From AC-32 sp035624425 (GTDB lineage: Bacteria; Actinomycetota; Thermoleophilia; Gaiellales; Gaiellaceae), in NCBI GenBank assembly GCA_035624425.1, contig DASPRN010000087.1:12194-76193 (forward strand): a stretch of 64,000 nucleotides of DNA. The letters run 5' to 3'. This document shows, piece by piece, positions 54,607 through 62,929 of this stretch. The notes beneath the pieces were generated by a model. It did no database searches. It was not told the DNA's origin and saw only the letters and a program-made list of their open reading frames with translations. How positions within the stretch are numbered: position 1 is the stretch's first letter; every line of letters starts with the position of its first letter. The translations under genes were made by a program, and so were the position numbers.

Positions 54607-55293
54607 CACCCGGAGTCTACCACTGAACATCCCGCCCACGCCACGCTTGCGGTCGTGCTGCAGGTGCGCGCGGGCAGGCTGCAGGTGCTGCTCTGGCAGC
54701 GGGGGCGCGAGCCGTTCCTAGGGGCCTGGTCTCTCCCGGGCGGCTACCTCGATCCTGGCGAGACGCTGGAGGAGTCGATCCGGAGGCACCTCGCCGTCAA
54801 GGTCGACGTGCGGGAGCTCGCCCACCTGGAGCAGCTCGAGACGCTGAGCGACCCGGCGCGCAACCCGTTGGAGTGGGAGCTCGCGACCGGCTACCTCGGC
54901 CTCGTCCCGGCCGACGTCGACCCGGCGGTGCCGGAGGACACCGGCTGGCACCCGGTCTCCCGGCTTCCGGAGCTCGCGTTCGACCACCACGCGATCGTGC
55001 TCGCCGGGCGTGACCGGCTGCGGGCGAAGCTCTCGTACACGAACATCGGCTTCGCGCTCGCGCCGCCGGAGGTCACCATCTCCGAGTTGCGGGAGCTGTA
55101 CGCGGCCGCGCTCGGGCACGAGGTCTCGGCGACGAACCTCCAGCGGGTGCTCCTGCGGCGTGGGGTGCTCGAGTCGACCGGACGGCGGCGGGAGCCAGGG
55201 CGTGCCGGCGGGCGCCCGGCAGCGCTCTACCGTTTCCGCTCGCGCCGGCTGGAGATCACCGACCAGTTTGCGGTGCTGAGACCCCCCGCCTGA
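54592..55293 (+). CDS. NrtR-like NUDIX transcriptional regulator of NAD metabolism
   Basis: 233 residues. The Nudix fold is present but its catalytic motif is degenerate: GYLDPGETLEESIRRHLAVKV keeps the Gly and first Glu while the metal-binding RExxEE is lost, the hallmark of NrtR repressors that sense rather than cleave ADP-ribose. A C-terminal winged helix follows (TNLQRVLLRRGVLESTG and GRPAALYRFR). The adjacent nadBCA operon and the palindrome support the call. GTG start inside the operator. Confidence 0.88.
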   Translation: MSRKPHPESTTEHPAHATLAVVLQVRAGRLQVLLWQRGREPFLGAWSLPGGYLDPGETLEESIRRHLAVKVDVRELAHLEQLETLSDPARNPLEWELATGYLGLVPADVDPAVPEDTGWHPVSRLPELAFDHHAIVLAGRDRLRAKLSYTNIGFALAPPEVTISELRELYAAALGHEVSATNLQRVLLRRGVLESTGRRREPGRAGGRPAALYRFRSRRLEITDQFAVLRPPA

Positions 55294-55360
55294 GGGATGC
55301 CTGCCGCGGCTGCCCCGCCTATGGTCACTGGCAGCAGGGGATCGGGAAGGAGGAAGGGTC

Positions 55361-55453
55361 GTGCGTCGCTCTCTCTACGGTGGGTTGGTGGTCGTCGCAA
55401 GCGTTGCCCTGGCGTTCGTGGCCGTGATGCTCACGGTCGCCATGAACAACTGA
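55361..55453 (+). CDS. 30-residue single-pass membrane protein
   Basis: GTG preceded by AGGAGG (spacing 7) encodes MRRSLYGG, one hydrophobic helix and a short polar tail ending NN. Basic start predicts inside-positive topology. Such single-helix proteins often modulate membrane complexes. Not recognised. Followed by site E. Confidence 0.55.
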   Translation: MRRSLYGGLVVVASVALAFVAVMLTVAMNN

Positions 55454-55473
55454 GCCGCGGTCGGGGAGGCAAA

Positions 55474-55490
55474 GGCACAAATTCGGCACA
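55474..55490. promoter_or_regulatory. Phased hexamer site E
   Basis: On plus GGCACA-AATTC-GGCACA; on minus TGTGCC-GAATT-TGTGCC. Nearby are TTGACA (55499-55504) and a 13-bp palindrome GGTGTC-C-GACACC (55511-55523), upstream of the gene at 55565. No matching -10 box for TTGACA was found. Confidence 0.5.
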
Positions 55491-55564
55491 CGTTGCCCTT
55501 GACAACTTCCGGTGTCCGACACCCCTTTTGGCGGTGCGGGGACATACCGGCGTAGAGTTCGACC

Positions 55565-55843
55565 GTGCCCGAGATGAAGAGCTTCAGCGCCGAGGAGGCG
55601 CGCCGGGTCGGCGAGCAGATCGGGATCGACTGGGCGACGGCGCCGTTCGACGTCGAGCAGTTCCGCGCCGGGATGGACGTCGAGCTCGAGCACGGCCTGC
55701 ACGATCCCGCTACCAACGTCACCGGCGACGACGAGATCGTCACCGGCAAGATCGCCCTCGCCCACCTGAACGAGTTCCCGGACTACTATACCCGGCTCGA
55801 GCGCATGGAGGAAGAGGCCAAGCGCGAGCACGGTCTGGCGTGA
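55565..55843 (+). CDS. DUF5661-like small protein
   Basis: 92 residues. FSAEEARRVGEQIGIDWATAPFDVEQFRAGMDVELEHGLHDPATNVTGDDEIVTGKIALAHLNEFPDYY is the characteristic acidic helix pattern, with His-rich and NEFPDYY ends. The family lacks a known function. GTG start with TAGAGT 8 nt upstream that could be a -10 for a leaderless message. Confidence 0.8.
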   Translation: MPEMKSFSAEEARRVGEQIGIDWATAPFDVEQFRAGMDVELEHGLHDPATNVTGDDEIVTGKIALAHLNEFPDYYTRLERMEEEAKREHGLA

Positions 55844-55853
55844 AGCGCGCGCC

Positions 55854-56906
55854 TCAGCCGGTGACGGTCGCCGGCACTCGCTGCACCGCGTTGTTCGCGT
55901 AGCCGCCCAGGTTCCAGGCGGGCTCGAGCGGCTGCTCGTTCCCCGCCTCGTCGCGCGCCCGTGAGCACAACACCCACGAGCCAGGCTCGGCCTGCCAGCG
56001 GTAGCTCCAGCCGCGCCACGCCCAGGGCTCCCCGCCCTCGGGCTCGAGCGCGGCGGGCGCCCATGACTCGCCGCCGTCGGCGCTGACCTCGACCGAGGTG
56101 ACCGGCGCCAGCCCCGACCACGCCCGCCCCTGGAGCACGACCTCCCCGGCCGGCAGCAGCCGCTCGCGCGTCAGGAACTCCGGGATCCCCGGCGGCACGA
56201 GCAGCGAGCGGGGCAGCATCCGCGAGAGCGGCTCGCCCTCCTCGTCCTCGTGCTGCCGAATGCGGTACGACCACGACTGCTGGTAGCCCGAGAACGGCTC
56301 TCGGAGCACCCCGATCTCCGTGAGCCACTTCACGTTGGTCATCCCGTACCAGCCCGGGACGACCAGGCGGAGCGGGTAGCCGTGCTGCGGCGGCAGCGGT
56401 GCGCCGTTCATCTCGTAGGCGAGCAGCACCTCGTCACGCAGCGCCTCGTCGACCGGCAGGGCGCGCTGGAACGCCTGCTCGTCGCCGCCCTCGGCGCCCC
56501 GGTCGACCCCGGTGAAGAGGATCTCGACCACGTCCTCCCCCACGCCGGCCTCCTCGAGCAGCGGCCGCAGAGGCGTCCCCGCCCAGCGGGCGGTTCCGAC
56601 CGCCTCCAGCAACCACGGCTGGCTGACCGGCCGGGGGTCGAGCCGCGCCCGCCCGTTGCCGGCGCACTCCATCGTCACGGCCAGCTCGACACGGGGGCGC
56701 GCGTGCAGCTCGTCGGGCCCCAGCGAGAGCTCCCGCTCGCCGCGCACCCGCAGGCTCCAGCTCGCGGCGTCCACTTCGGGGACGTCGTAGTGGGTCAGCA
56801 GGTAGTGAAGCCCGACCGGCGTCACCGGATAGCGCAGCGCCTCGAGCGGCATCCCGTGGTTGCGCGCCGCGAGCTGCAGCTCCTCCAGGCTGATCCCCTC
56901 GGCCAC
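55854..56906 (-). CDS. Sulfite-oxidase-like molybdopterin oxidoreductase
   Basis: 350 residues. The Moco-binding Cys is in VTMECAGNGR, with GYPLRLVVPGWYGMTNVKWL and a C-terminal Ig-like dimerisation domain (VTSVEVSADGGESW). No signal peptide is seen at the start, so it acts in the cytoplasm or needs a partner for export. Substrate may be sulfite or another oxo acceptor such as methionine sulfoxide. It starts the minus-strand redox block, 29 nt beyond the ferredoxin gene. Confidence 0.92.
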   Translation of the reverse strand: MAEGISLEELQLAARNHGMPLEALRYPVTPVGLHYLLTHYDVPEVDAASWSLRVRGERELSLGPDELHARPRVELAVTMECAGNGRARLDPRPVSQPWLLEAVGTARWAGTPLRPLLEEAGVGEDVVEILFTGVDRGAEGGDEQAFQRALPVDEALRDEVLLAYEMNGAPLPPQHGYPLRLVVPGWYGMTNVKWLTEIGVLREPFSGYQQSWSYRIRQHEDEEGEPLSRMLPRSLLVPPGIPEFLTRERLLPAGEVVLQGRAWSGLAPVTSVEVSADGGESWAPAALEPEGGEPWAWRGWSYRWQAEPGSWVLCSRARDEAGNEQPLEPAWNLGGYANNAVQRVPATVTG

Positions 56907-56935
56907 GGGCTCAGCCTAGTCGAGCCGCGAGTGGT

Positions 56936-57160
56936 TCAGGTCGCTCGAGCCGCAGCCGCCTGCTTCTTCGCCAGCAGGAGCGCCATCGTCGGGCAGGCGT
57001 CGACGGCCCGCTGGGCGTGCTGCTGGAGCTCGGGTGTCAACGGCGTCGCGTCGACGATGGGATAGCCCCAGTCGTCCAGCGAGATGCGCTCGGGAAGCAG
57101 CTCCGCGCAGAGGCCACTCGCGTCGCAGGCGACCGGGTTGACGCGCACGACGCGGCTCAC
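56936..57160 (-). CDS. Three-cysteine ferredoxin
   Basis: 74 residues from GTG in a GTGA overlap with the NuoF-like gene. Only three Cys in the usual places (VACDASGLC, and ACP near the end), as in [3Fe-4S] ferredoxins that serve cytochromes P450. Coupling to the NuoF-like gene suggests it accepts electrons from or gives them to that flavoprotein. Confidence 0.85.
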   Translation of the reverse strand: MSRVVRVNPVACDASGLCAELLPERISLDDWGYPIVDATPLTPELQQHAQRAVDACPTMALLLAKKQAAAARAT

Positions 57161-58419
57161 GGTCGCCTCCTCGGCGTCGGCATGAACTCGCCGCGCCTGC
57201 CGCTGCACCTGCCCTTCAGGTGGAGCTCGACCTCGTCCGCGAAGACCTCGATCGAGCTCTCGACGAAGCGGATGGCGCCGTCCGGATGGCGGCAGGCTCC
57301 GCGGCCCCGCACCTGCTGGAGCCAGCGCAGCGCCTGGGGGCGCGTGTCGCCCGCGCCGCCGGCGAGGCTCTCCAGCGCACCGGCGAGCGCGGCCAGGCCG
57401 TTGACGCAGGGGCCGCACTGACCGGCGCTCTCGTCGGCGAGATAACGGGCGACGCGGGCCGCCTGGTCGAGCCCGCAGGCGACCTGCGGGAGGACGACGA
57501 CCGCACCCGCGCCGAGCGCCGCGCCCGCCGCGGCGAGCTCGGAGTCGAGCAACGACAGGCCCAGCGCCGTGAATGGCTCGACCCAGCTGCCGAAGTAGCC
57601 GCCGACGAGCACCGCGCCGGGCTCGCCGCGAACGCCGCCGGCCTGAGCCAGGAGGGCCCGCATCGGCGTGCCGAGCGCCGCCTCGTACACGCCCGGCCGG
57701 GCGACCGCGCCGGAGACGGTGAACAGGGCCGAGCCGGGCTCGCTTTCGGTGCCGAGCGCGCGGAACCACTCGGGCCCGAGCCTGCCGATCAGCGCCAGGT
57801 GGGCGAGTGTCTCGACGTTCTGGACGAGCGTCGGCGCCCCGCGGACGCCGCGCTCGAAGGGCCGCGGCGGGGTGAACGTGGGCTTGCCAGGCCCGCCGTT
57901 CAGGAGGTTGACGAGCGCGGTCTCCTCACCGCTGACGAAGCCCGACGGAACGACCACGAGCTGCAGCCTCAGGCCCCTGTCCACGCGGCGGGCCCGCCGC
58001 TCGTCGAGGGCGTACGAGACCGCGTCGAGCGCATCCTGGGCTTTGCGGTCGACGGCCAGGAAGGCCTCGCGCGCGCCGACGGCGGCCGCGGCCAGCGCGA
58101 TGCCGTCGAGCACGAGGTGCGGCGCGCGCCGGAGCAGCGCCTTGTCCTTGAAGCTGACCGGCTCGCCCTCGGCGCCGTTCGCCACGACCACCGGACGGCG
58201 TCGGGCGGACGCGACCACCGCGAGCTTCTGGCCCGCCGGGAAGCCGCCGCCGCCGCGTCCGCGCAGTCCGCTCTCGCGGACGAGCTCGATCAGGTGCGCC
58301 GCGGAGGGCTGAGGCCCGTGGACGGCGTGGTGCGCGTCGAGGCCGAGAGGCGATCCGTCGCGCGGAAGGCCTGCGAACAGGCGCGGCAGGCCGCGGTCCT
58401 CGACCGGCAGGGCGCTCAC
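57157..58419 (-). CDS. NuoF-like NADH-binding FMN/iron-sulfur subunit with altered cluster motif
   Basis: 420 residues. FMN site GRGGGGFPAGQK (54-65), NAD loop NGAEGEPVSFKDK (81-93). The FeS region reads DESAGQCGPCVNGL (329-342) with an Ala in place of the first Cys of ESCGxCxPC, leaving Cys335, Cys338 and Cys376. A soluble NADH or NADPH input module for the neighbouring ferredoxin and membrane protein is likely. No NuoE partner is present. Confidence 0.85.
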   Translation of the reverse strand: MSALPVEDRGLPRLFAGLPRDGSPLGLDAHHAVHGPQPSAAHLIELVRESGLRGRGGGGFPAGQKLAVVASARRRPVVVANGAEGEPVSFKDKALLRRAPHLVLDGIALAAAAVGAREAFLAVDRKAQDALDAVSYALDERRARRVDRGLRLQLVVVPSGFVSGEETALVNLLNGGPGKPTFTPPRPFERGVRGAPTLVQNVETLAHLALIGRLGPEWFRALGTESEPGSALFTVSGAVARPGVYEAALGTPMRALLAQAGGVRGEPGAVLVGGYFGSWVEPFTALGLSLLDSELAAAGAALGAGAVVVLPQVACGLDQAARVARYLADESAGQCGPCVNGLAALAGALESLAGGAGDTRPQALRWLQQVRGRGACRHPDGAIRFVESSIEVFADEVELHLKGRCSGRRGEFMPTPRRRP

Positions 58420-59516
58420 GTCACGCGGAGCGAGCCGCTCAGCGTCCGGCTCGAGGGGTCGAGTCTGAGAACGATGTCGAGCGCGAGCGAGTCGCCGGAG
58501 GAATCCTGCACCGAGGCGACCAGGCGCGAGCCCTCGAGCGAGACGATCTGTCCCGAGTAGGTCTGCGGCGAGCCGCTGGGGCCGTATTCGACGCTGCTGC
58601 CGGTCATCTGGATCCCGCCCTCCTCGAGCGGGACGCCGCGCAGGGTCACCTGCAGGACGCCTTTCGCGCCGCTGTCCGCGGAGGCGTTCAGGCCGACCGT
58701 GACCAGTCCGTCCGACGACGCCCCCGACTCCGAGAAGCTGCCGCTGAGCGAGGCCCCGTACGGCGCCGAGGGCAGCGAGCCCGAGCCGTTGACGGTGACG
58801 ACCTTCGTCACCACGGCCTGGCGCGAGGCGGAGGCGGAAGCGAGCAGGCTCGAAGGCGTTCCCGCACGGGCGGCCCAGCCGTGAGCGAGCGGACCGCCGG
58901 CGGCCCACGCGCCGATCAGGGCCGGCACGGCCAGCGCCGCGACCCCGCCTGCGAGCCTGAGCGATCCAGGCGCCGAACGCGCCTCCACCACCCGCCAGAG
59001 GACGGAGAGAACGACGGCGCCGACCGACGCCAGCGCAAGCAGCCCGAACCAGCCGGTGCGCGCGTCGCTGCCGGTGCCGAACGCGTGCACGAGCGCGACG
59101 GGCCAGGCCGCGTAGGCAAGCCAGTGCACTGCGCGCCACATCCGGAAGCCGAGCCGCGCCCGCAGGAGGCTCGTCACGATCAGGGCGAGCAGGAAGTCGA
59201 AGGCGAGCGCGCCGAAGCCGAGCCAGACCGGCCGGTAGCGCGAGGCGAACGGGATCACCGCGTCCTTGAGCCCGACCGGCGCGTAGCCGTCGAGGATCGT
59301 CGTCAGCACGTGGACGACGACGAAGGCGAGCGCGAGAAGGGTGAGGTTGCGGTGCAGCCCGGAGACGACGAAGCGGGGCCAGCTCCGGGCCGCCCAGCGC
59401 GTCGAGGTGAGGACGCCGAGGACGATTCCGGCGGTGAGGAGCACCAGCGCGACGACGCCGCTCCCGCGGGTCAGGTACCAGTAGGCGCTGGGGCCGGTCG
59501 CGGCGAGGAGGCTCAC
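58416..59516 (-). CDS. Ferric-reductase-like membrane protein with C-terminal beta-rich domain
   Basis: 366 residues. The first ~200 contain about six helices with His in SGLHRNLT, FVVVHVLTT, RAVHWLAY and VALVHAFGT, suitable for two haems b. After a membrane anchor (~residue 190-210) a Ser/Gly-rich domain of ~150 residues without cysteines follows; it may face the outside. Carries electrons across the membrane. Overlaps neighbours in GTGA and ATGA-type overlaps. Confidence 0.85.
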   Translation of the reverse strand: MSLLAATGPSAYWYLTRGSGVVALVLLTAGIVLGVLTSTRWAARSWPRFVVSGLHRNLTLLALAFVVVHVLTTILDGYAPVGLKDAVIPFASRYRPVWLGFGALAFDFLLALIVTSLLRARLGFRMWRAVHWLAYAAWPVALVHAFGTGSDARTGWFGLLALASVGAVVLSVLWRVVEARSAPGSLRLAGGVAALAVPALIGAWAAGGPLAHGWAARAGTPSSLLASASASRQAVVTKVVTVNGSGSLPSAPYGASLSGSFSESGASSDGLVTVGLNASADSGAKGVLQVTLRGVPLEEGGIQMTGSSVEYGPSGSPQTYSGQIVSLEGSRLVASVQDSSGDSLALDIVLRLDPSSRTLSGSLRVT

Positions 59517-60445
59517 GAGCCGTCCTCCGGCCAGCCGTTCGCGTGTTCGACTTCACCGCTCTCGCGTACGAGCCGGGCCGGCAGCCCGCGCGCCGCGAGC
59601 CAGGCCGGGGCCTCCTCGCCGAGGACGACCGCCGCGGTGCTGGCGACGTTGGCGCCGAGGCAGCTCGCGGCTGCCACGGTCACCGTGCGCCACGGCGTCT
59701 GCGCCGGCCGGCCGGTGCGCGGGTCGACGATGTGATGCAGCTGCGTCTCGCCGGCGAGCCAGCGTCGCACGGTCGTGCCCGAGGTCGCGAGACCGCCCGC
59801 CGAGATCGCGACCGTCGGCCCGGTCTCGTCGGGGCCGGCCGCGTGGTCGTCTGCGATTCGCACCGGCCAACCTCCGTCGGGAACGGGGCCGGCGACGGCG
59901 ATGTCGCCGCCGAGGCCGACCAGCACTCCCGTCCCGGAGGCCTTCGCCGCGGCGTGCGCGATCCGGTCGGCGGCGTACGCCTTGGCCGTCGCGCCAAGGT
60001 CGAGCTCGACGTCCCCGTCGAGGGTGACGGTGCGCCCTGCTGGATCGAGCCGGACGCGACGCCATCCGGGAACCGGTCCGTACGAGGCTCGAAACGTGCT
60101 CCCGTCGCGAAGCACAACGTTGGCGAAGCGGCGGTCGTAGCCTGCCAGTCGTAGCGTGCGGCCGACGGTCGGGTCGACGAGGCCGTTCGTATCCTCCGCC
60201 GCCCTCAGCGCGACCTCGATCGCCTCATGGAGCAACGGGCTCACCGGCACGGGCCCCGAGCCGGCGGAGGCGTTGAGCCGGACGAGCTCCGAGTCATCGC
60301 GGAAGCGGCTGCAGGCGAGATCCAGCTCGTCGAGCTCGCGCTCGAGCGCCTCGTGCGCGGCGGGCAGGCCCTCGGCCTCGGCAGCGCAGAGGAGAGCCGT
60401 CGTCCCCAGGGCCGGGAACGACACCGACGCGAGGTCGGCGATCAC
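59513..60445 (-). CDS. apbE: FAD:protein FMN transferase ApbE
   Basis: 310 residues. ApbE attaches FMN through phosphoester bonds to Thr/Ser of a target. AACSRFRDDSELVRLNASAG, LDLGATAKAYAADRIA, VGLGGDIAVAG and ATSGTTVRRW are family motifs. Its target is not obvious here; no classical FMN_bind domain is encoded in the cluster. Overlaps the membrane protein by 4 nt. Confidence 0.92.
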   Translation of the reverse strand: MIADLASVSFPALGTTALLCAAEAEGLPAAHEALERELDELDLACSRFRDDSELVRLNASAGSGPVPVSPLLHEAIEVALRAAEDTNGLVDPTVGRTLRLAGYDRRFANVVLRDGSTFRASYGPVPGWRRVRLDPAGRTVTLDGDVELDLGATAKAYAADRIAHAAAKASGTGVLVGLGGDIAVAGPVPDGGWPVRIADDHAAGPDETGPTVAISAGGLATSGTTVRRWLAGETQLHHIVDPRTGRPAQTPWRTVTVAAASCLGANVASTAAVVLGEEAPAWLAARGLPARLVRESGEVEHANGWPEDGS

Positions 60446-60768
60446 GAGCCGCCCGAGGTGACCACCGGCGCGACGGTGGTCGTCACCGGCGGGGACGTCG
60501 CTGTCGTCGCCGGGGTGGCATCGTCCGACGTCGTCGCCGCCGGCGCCGCGGCCGTCGTCGCGGCCTGCGTTGTCGTCCGCACCGTCCGGGTCGTCGTCCG
60601 CACCGCGACCGAACGCGACTTGTGCCCCGGCACCGAATGGGCGGCCAGGCCCGCGAAGGCGCCGGCGAGCGCCGTGGCGCCGAGGACGGCGAAACGGGTC
60701 GCGCGCCGCAGGCGGGCGACGCCGGCGTCGCGCGCGCGGGGGGACGGCTCGTGCCGGACGCGGTGCAT
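60442..60768 (-). CDS. Thr/Pro-rich single-pass protein
   Basis: 108 residues: a basic N-terminus, one membrane helix (FAVLGATALAGAFAGLAAH) and a tail that is nearly all Thr, Ala, Val and Pro. The tail resembles glycosylated or flexible extracellular stalks. It overlaps apbE by 4 nt, so it belongs to the same transcript. Function unknown. Confidence 0.65.
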   Translation of the reverse strand: MHRVRHEPSPRARDAGVARLRRATRFAVLGATALAGAFAGLAAHSVPGHKSRSVAVRTTTRTVRTTTQAATTAAAPAATTSDDATPATTATSPPVTTTVAPVVTSGGS

Positions 60769-60823
60769 GCGAAAAGCCTGCCCCCGGCAGATGAAAACGG
60801 CATGAAACGCGCCTGAGTTCCGG

Positions 60824-62170
60824 CTAAGAACTGCGCGCGACTGCGATCCAGACGTCAGCCCCGCCTTCGTCGCGGTTGCGGGCGCCCGCGGCGCCGCCGT
60901 GCGCCTCGGCGATCAGGTCGACGATCGAGAGCCCGAGCCCGCTGCCGCCCCCGCTCCGCGCCTCGTCCGAGCGGCTGAAGCGGTCGAACGCGCCAGCCAG
61001 GAAGCCCGGCGGGAAGCCGGGTCCGTCGTCCTGGACGTGCAGCGCGACCAGCTCGCCCTGCGGCTCGGCCGAGAGGACGATCCCCCCGGAGCCGTGCACG
61101 AGCGCGTTGTCGACCAGGTTGCCGAGCGCCTGCTCGAGGCGGGCCGGGTCGGCGTCGAGCAGCAGTCCGTTCGGCGGAACGAGCTCGAGCGAGCGCCCTT
61201 TCTCCGCGACGAGGCCGCGGAAGCGGCGCGCGACGTCGTCGAGCACCTCCGCGGCGGCGATGCGCTCCCGCCGGACCGGGAGCTCGCCCGCGTCGGAGCG
61301 CGCGATCAGCAGGAGGTCCTCCGCCAGGCGGGTCAGCCGGTCGGTCTCCTCCGAGGCCGAGCGCAGCGCGTGCTCGAGCTCCTCCCTGGTGCGGCGGCGG
61401 CGGAGGGCGACTTCCAGCTCGGTCTTGAGCAGCGCGAGCGGCGTGCGCAGCTCGTGGCTCGCGTCGGCGACGAAACGCCGCTCGTGCTCGATCGCTGCCT
61501 CCAGCCGCGCGAGCATCGCGTTCAGCGTGTCCGCCAGGCGCGAGATCTCGTCGCGGCTCTCGAGCTGCGGCAGCCGCGCGCCGGGGGTCGACGCCGAGAT
61601 CGCCTGCGCGCGGACGCGCATCGCCTCGACGGGCCGCAGCGCCGCCGCCGCGAGCCCGTATCCCGCCAGCGCCGCGAGCAGGAGCGCCAGCGGCCCGGCG
61701 AGGGCCAGCTCGCGCAGCAGGTGGTCGAGCGTCTCGTCGCGCGGCTCGAGCGACCGCGCCGCCACGAGCACGGTGGGGCGGCCGCCGAGAGGCTTCTCCT
61801 GTGCGAGCAGCCGCCAGTGCCCGCGGACGCCGGGAAGGCTGCCCGAGCGCACGATCCGGCCGCCGCCCGAGACGCGCCGCAGCTCGGCGGCGCTCAGCAG
61901 CAGCGGCAGCCCGGGCGGGTCGGAGCCGATCACGGCCCCGCCCGGGCGAATCAGCTGCGCGATCCCGCCGCCCGCGGCCGAATCGCGGTCGAGCCGCCCG
62001 CGCTCGAGGTGCGAGACGTCCGTCGACTCGGAGCGCAGGCTCTGGTCGACCGAGGACAGCAGGGCGTCGTCGACGCGCGCGTAGACGAAGAAGCTCATCG
62101 CCGCGAGGACGACCGCCATCACGGCCGTGAAGGCGAGCGTCAGGCGCAGGCGGATCGGCAGGCGCGACAC
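60824..62170 (-). CDS. Sensor histidine kinase
   Basis: 448 residues. Two membrane helices (~10-30 and 158-178) frame a ~125-residue sensor, then HAMP, HisKA with His239 in DASHELRTPLALLK and HATPase with GSGLGLSIVDLIAEAHGG. GTG start abutting the regulator stop. Ligand unknown. The regulator is immediately upstream. Confidence 0.93.
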   Translation of the reverse strand: MSRLPIRLRLTLAFTAVMAVVLAAMSFFVYARVDDALLSSVDQSLRSESTDVSHLERGRLDRDSAAGGGIAQLIRPGGAVIGSDPPGLPLLLSAAELRRVSGGGRIVRSGSLPGVRGHWRLLAQEKPLGGRPTVLVAARSLEPRDETLDHLLRELALAGPLALLLAALAGYGLAAAALRPVEAMRVRAQAISASTPGARLPQLESRDEISRLADTLNAMLARLEAAIEHERRFVADASHELRTPLALLKTELEVALRRRRTREELEHALRSASEETDRLTRLAEDLLLIARSDAGELPVRRERIAAAEVLDDVARRFRGLVAEKGRSLELVPPNGLLLDADPARLEQALGNLVDNALVHGSGGIVLSAEPQGELVALHVQDDGPGFPPGFLAGAFDRFSRSDEARSGGGSGLGLSIVDLIAEAHGGAAGARNRDEGGADVWIAVARSS

Positions 62171-62848
62171 CTAGCCGCCGTCCTCCCGCAGCCGGTAGCC
62201 CACGCGACGCACGGTCTCGATCGCGTCCCGCCCGAAGGGCCGGTCGATCTTCTGGCGGAGATAGCGCACGTAGACGTCGACCAGGTTCGAGCGGCTCTCG
62301 TAGCCCATGTCCCACGCGCTCTCGAGCAGCTGCAGCCGCGAGAGCGCCTGCCCGGGGCGGCGCATGAACGATTCGAGCAGCGCGAACTCCTTGGACGAGA
62401 GCTCGAGCTCGTCGTTCCCGCGCCAGGCCCGATGGGTGGCGGGATCGAGCCGGAGGTCGCCGACCTCGAGGACAGCCGGGCGCTCGGGCGGGGCGCGCCG
62501 CGTCACGGCGCGGAGCCGCGCCAGCAGCTCGGCGAACGAGAACGGCTTCACGAGGTAGTCGTCAGCACCGCTGTCCAGCCCTTCGATCCGGTTCTCGACC
62601 GCATCGCGCGCGGTCAGCATCAGCACCGGTGACCACACGTCTGCCTCACGCAGGGCGCGGCAGGTCGCAAAGCCGTCCAGGCCCGGGAGCATGACGTCGA
62701 GCACGATCGCGTCGTAGGGCACGGCCCTGGCCATCCAGAGCGCCTCCTCCCCGCGGCCGGCGACGTCGGCGGCATGGCCCTCCTCGCGCAGGCCGCGCGC
62801 CAGCAGGTCGGCCAGCTTCCTCTCGTCCTCGACCACGAGCACGCGCAT
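62171..62848 (-). CDS. OmpR-family response regulator
   Basis: 225 residues. Receiver with Asp51 (VLDVMLPG), Lys101 (YLVKPFS) and acidic pocket VVEDE; C-terminal winged helix (LELSSKEFALLESFMRRPGQALSR, VDVYVRYLRQKI). A direct repeat lies 24 nt upstream of its ATG, a likely autoregulatory site. First gene of the two-gene operon. Confidence 0.95.
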   Translation of the reverse strand: MRVLVVEDERKLADLLARGLREEGHAADVAGRGEEALWMARAVPYDAIVLDVMLPGLDGFATCRALREADVWSPVLMLTARDAVENRIEGLDSGADDYLVKPFSFAELLARLRAVTRRAPPERPAVLEVGDLRLDPATHRAWRGNDELELSSKEFALLESFMRRPGQALSRLQLLESAWDMGYESRSNLVDVYVRYLRQKIDRPFGRDAIETVRRVGYRLREDGG

Positions 62849-62871
62849 TGGACGAATTGTCGCCTGCCGGA

Positions 62872-62891
62872 TGAGAACCGCGTGAGAACCG
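62872..62891. promoter_or_regulatory. Direct-repeat site upstream of the response regulator
   Basis: Two perfect copies of TGAGAACCG separated by CG give an 11-bp period, the spacing preferred by tandem OmpR/PhoB dimers. The site is between the divergent regulator and the b561-like gene. Predicted autoregulation and control of the latter. Confidence 0.7.
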
Positions 62892-62929
62892 TTCATCGCA
62901 GCCTCATCTGCCGCTGCTTCCCTGCTGGC

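Noticed and set aside
55499..55527. TTGACA promoter upstream of the gene at 55565
   Set aside because: No -10-like sequence lies at 16-18 nt, so it is only mentioned under site E.
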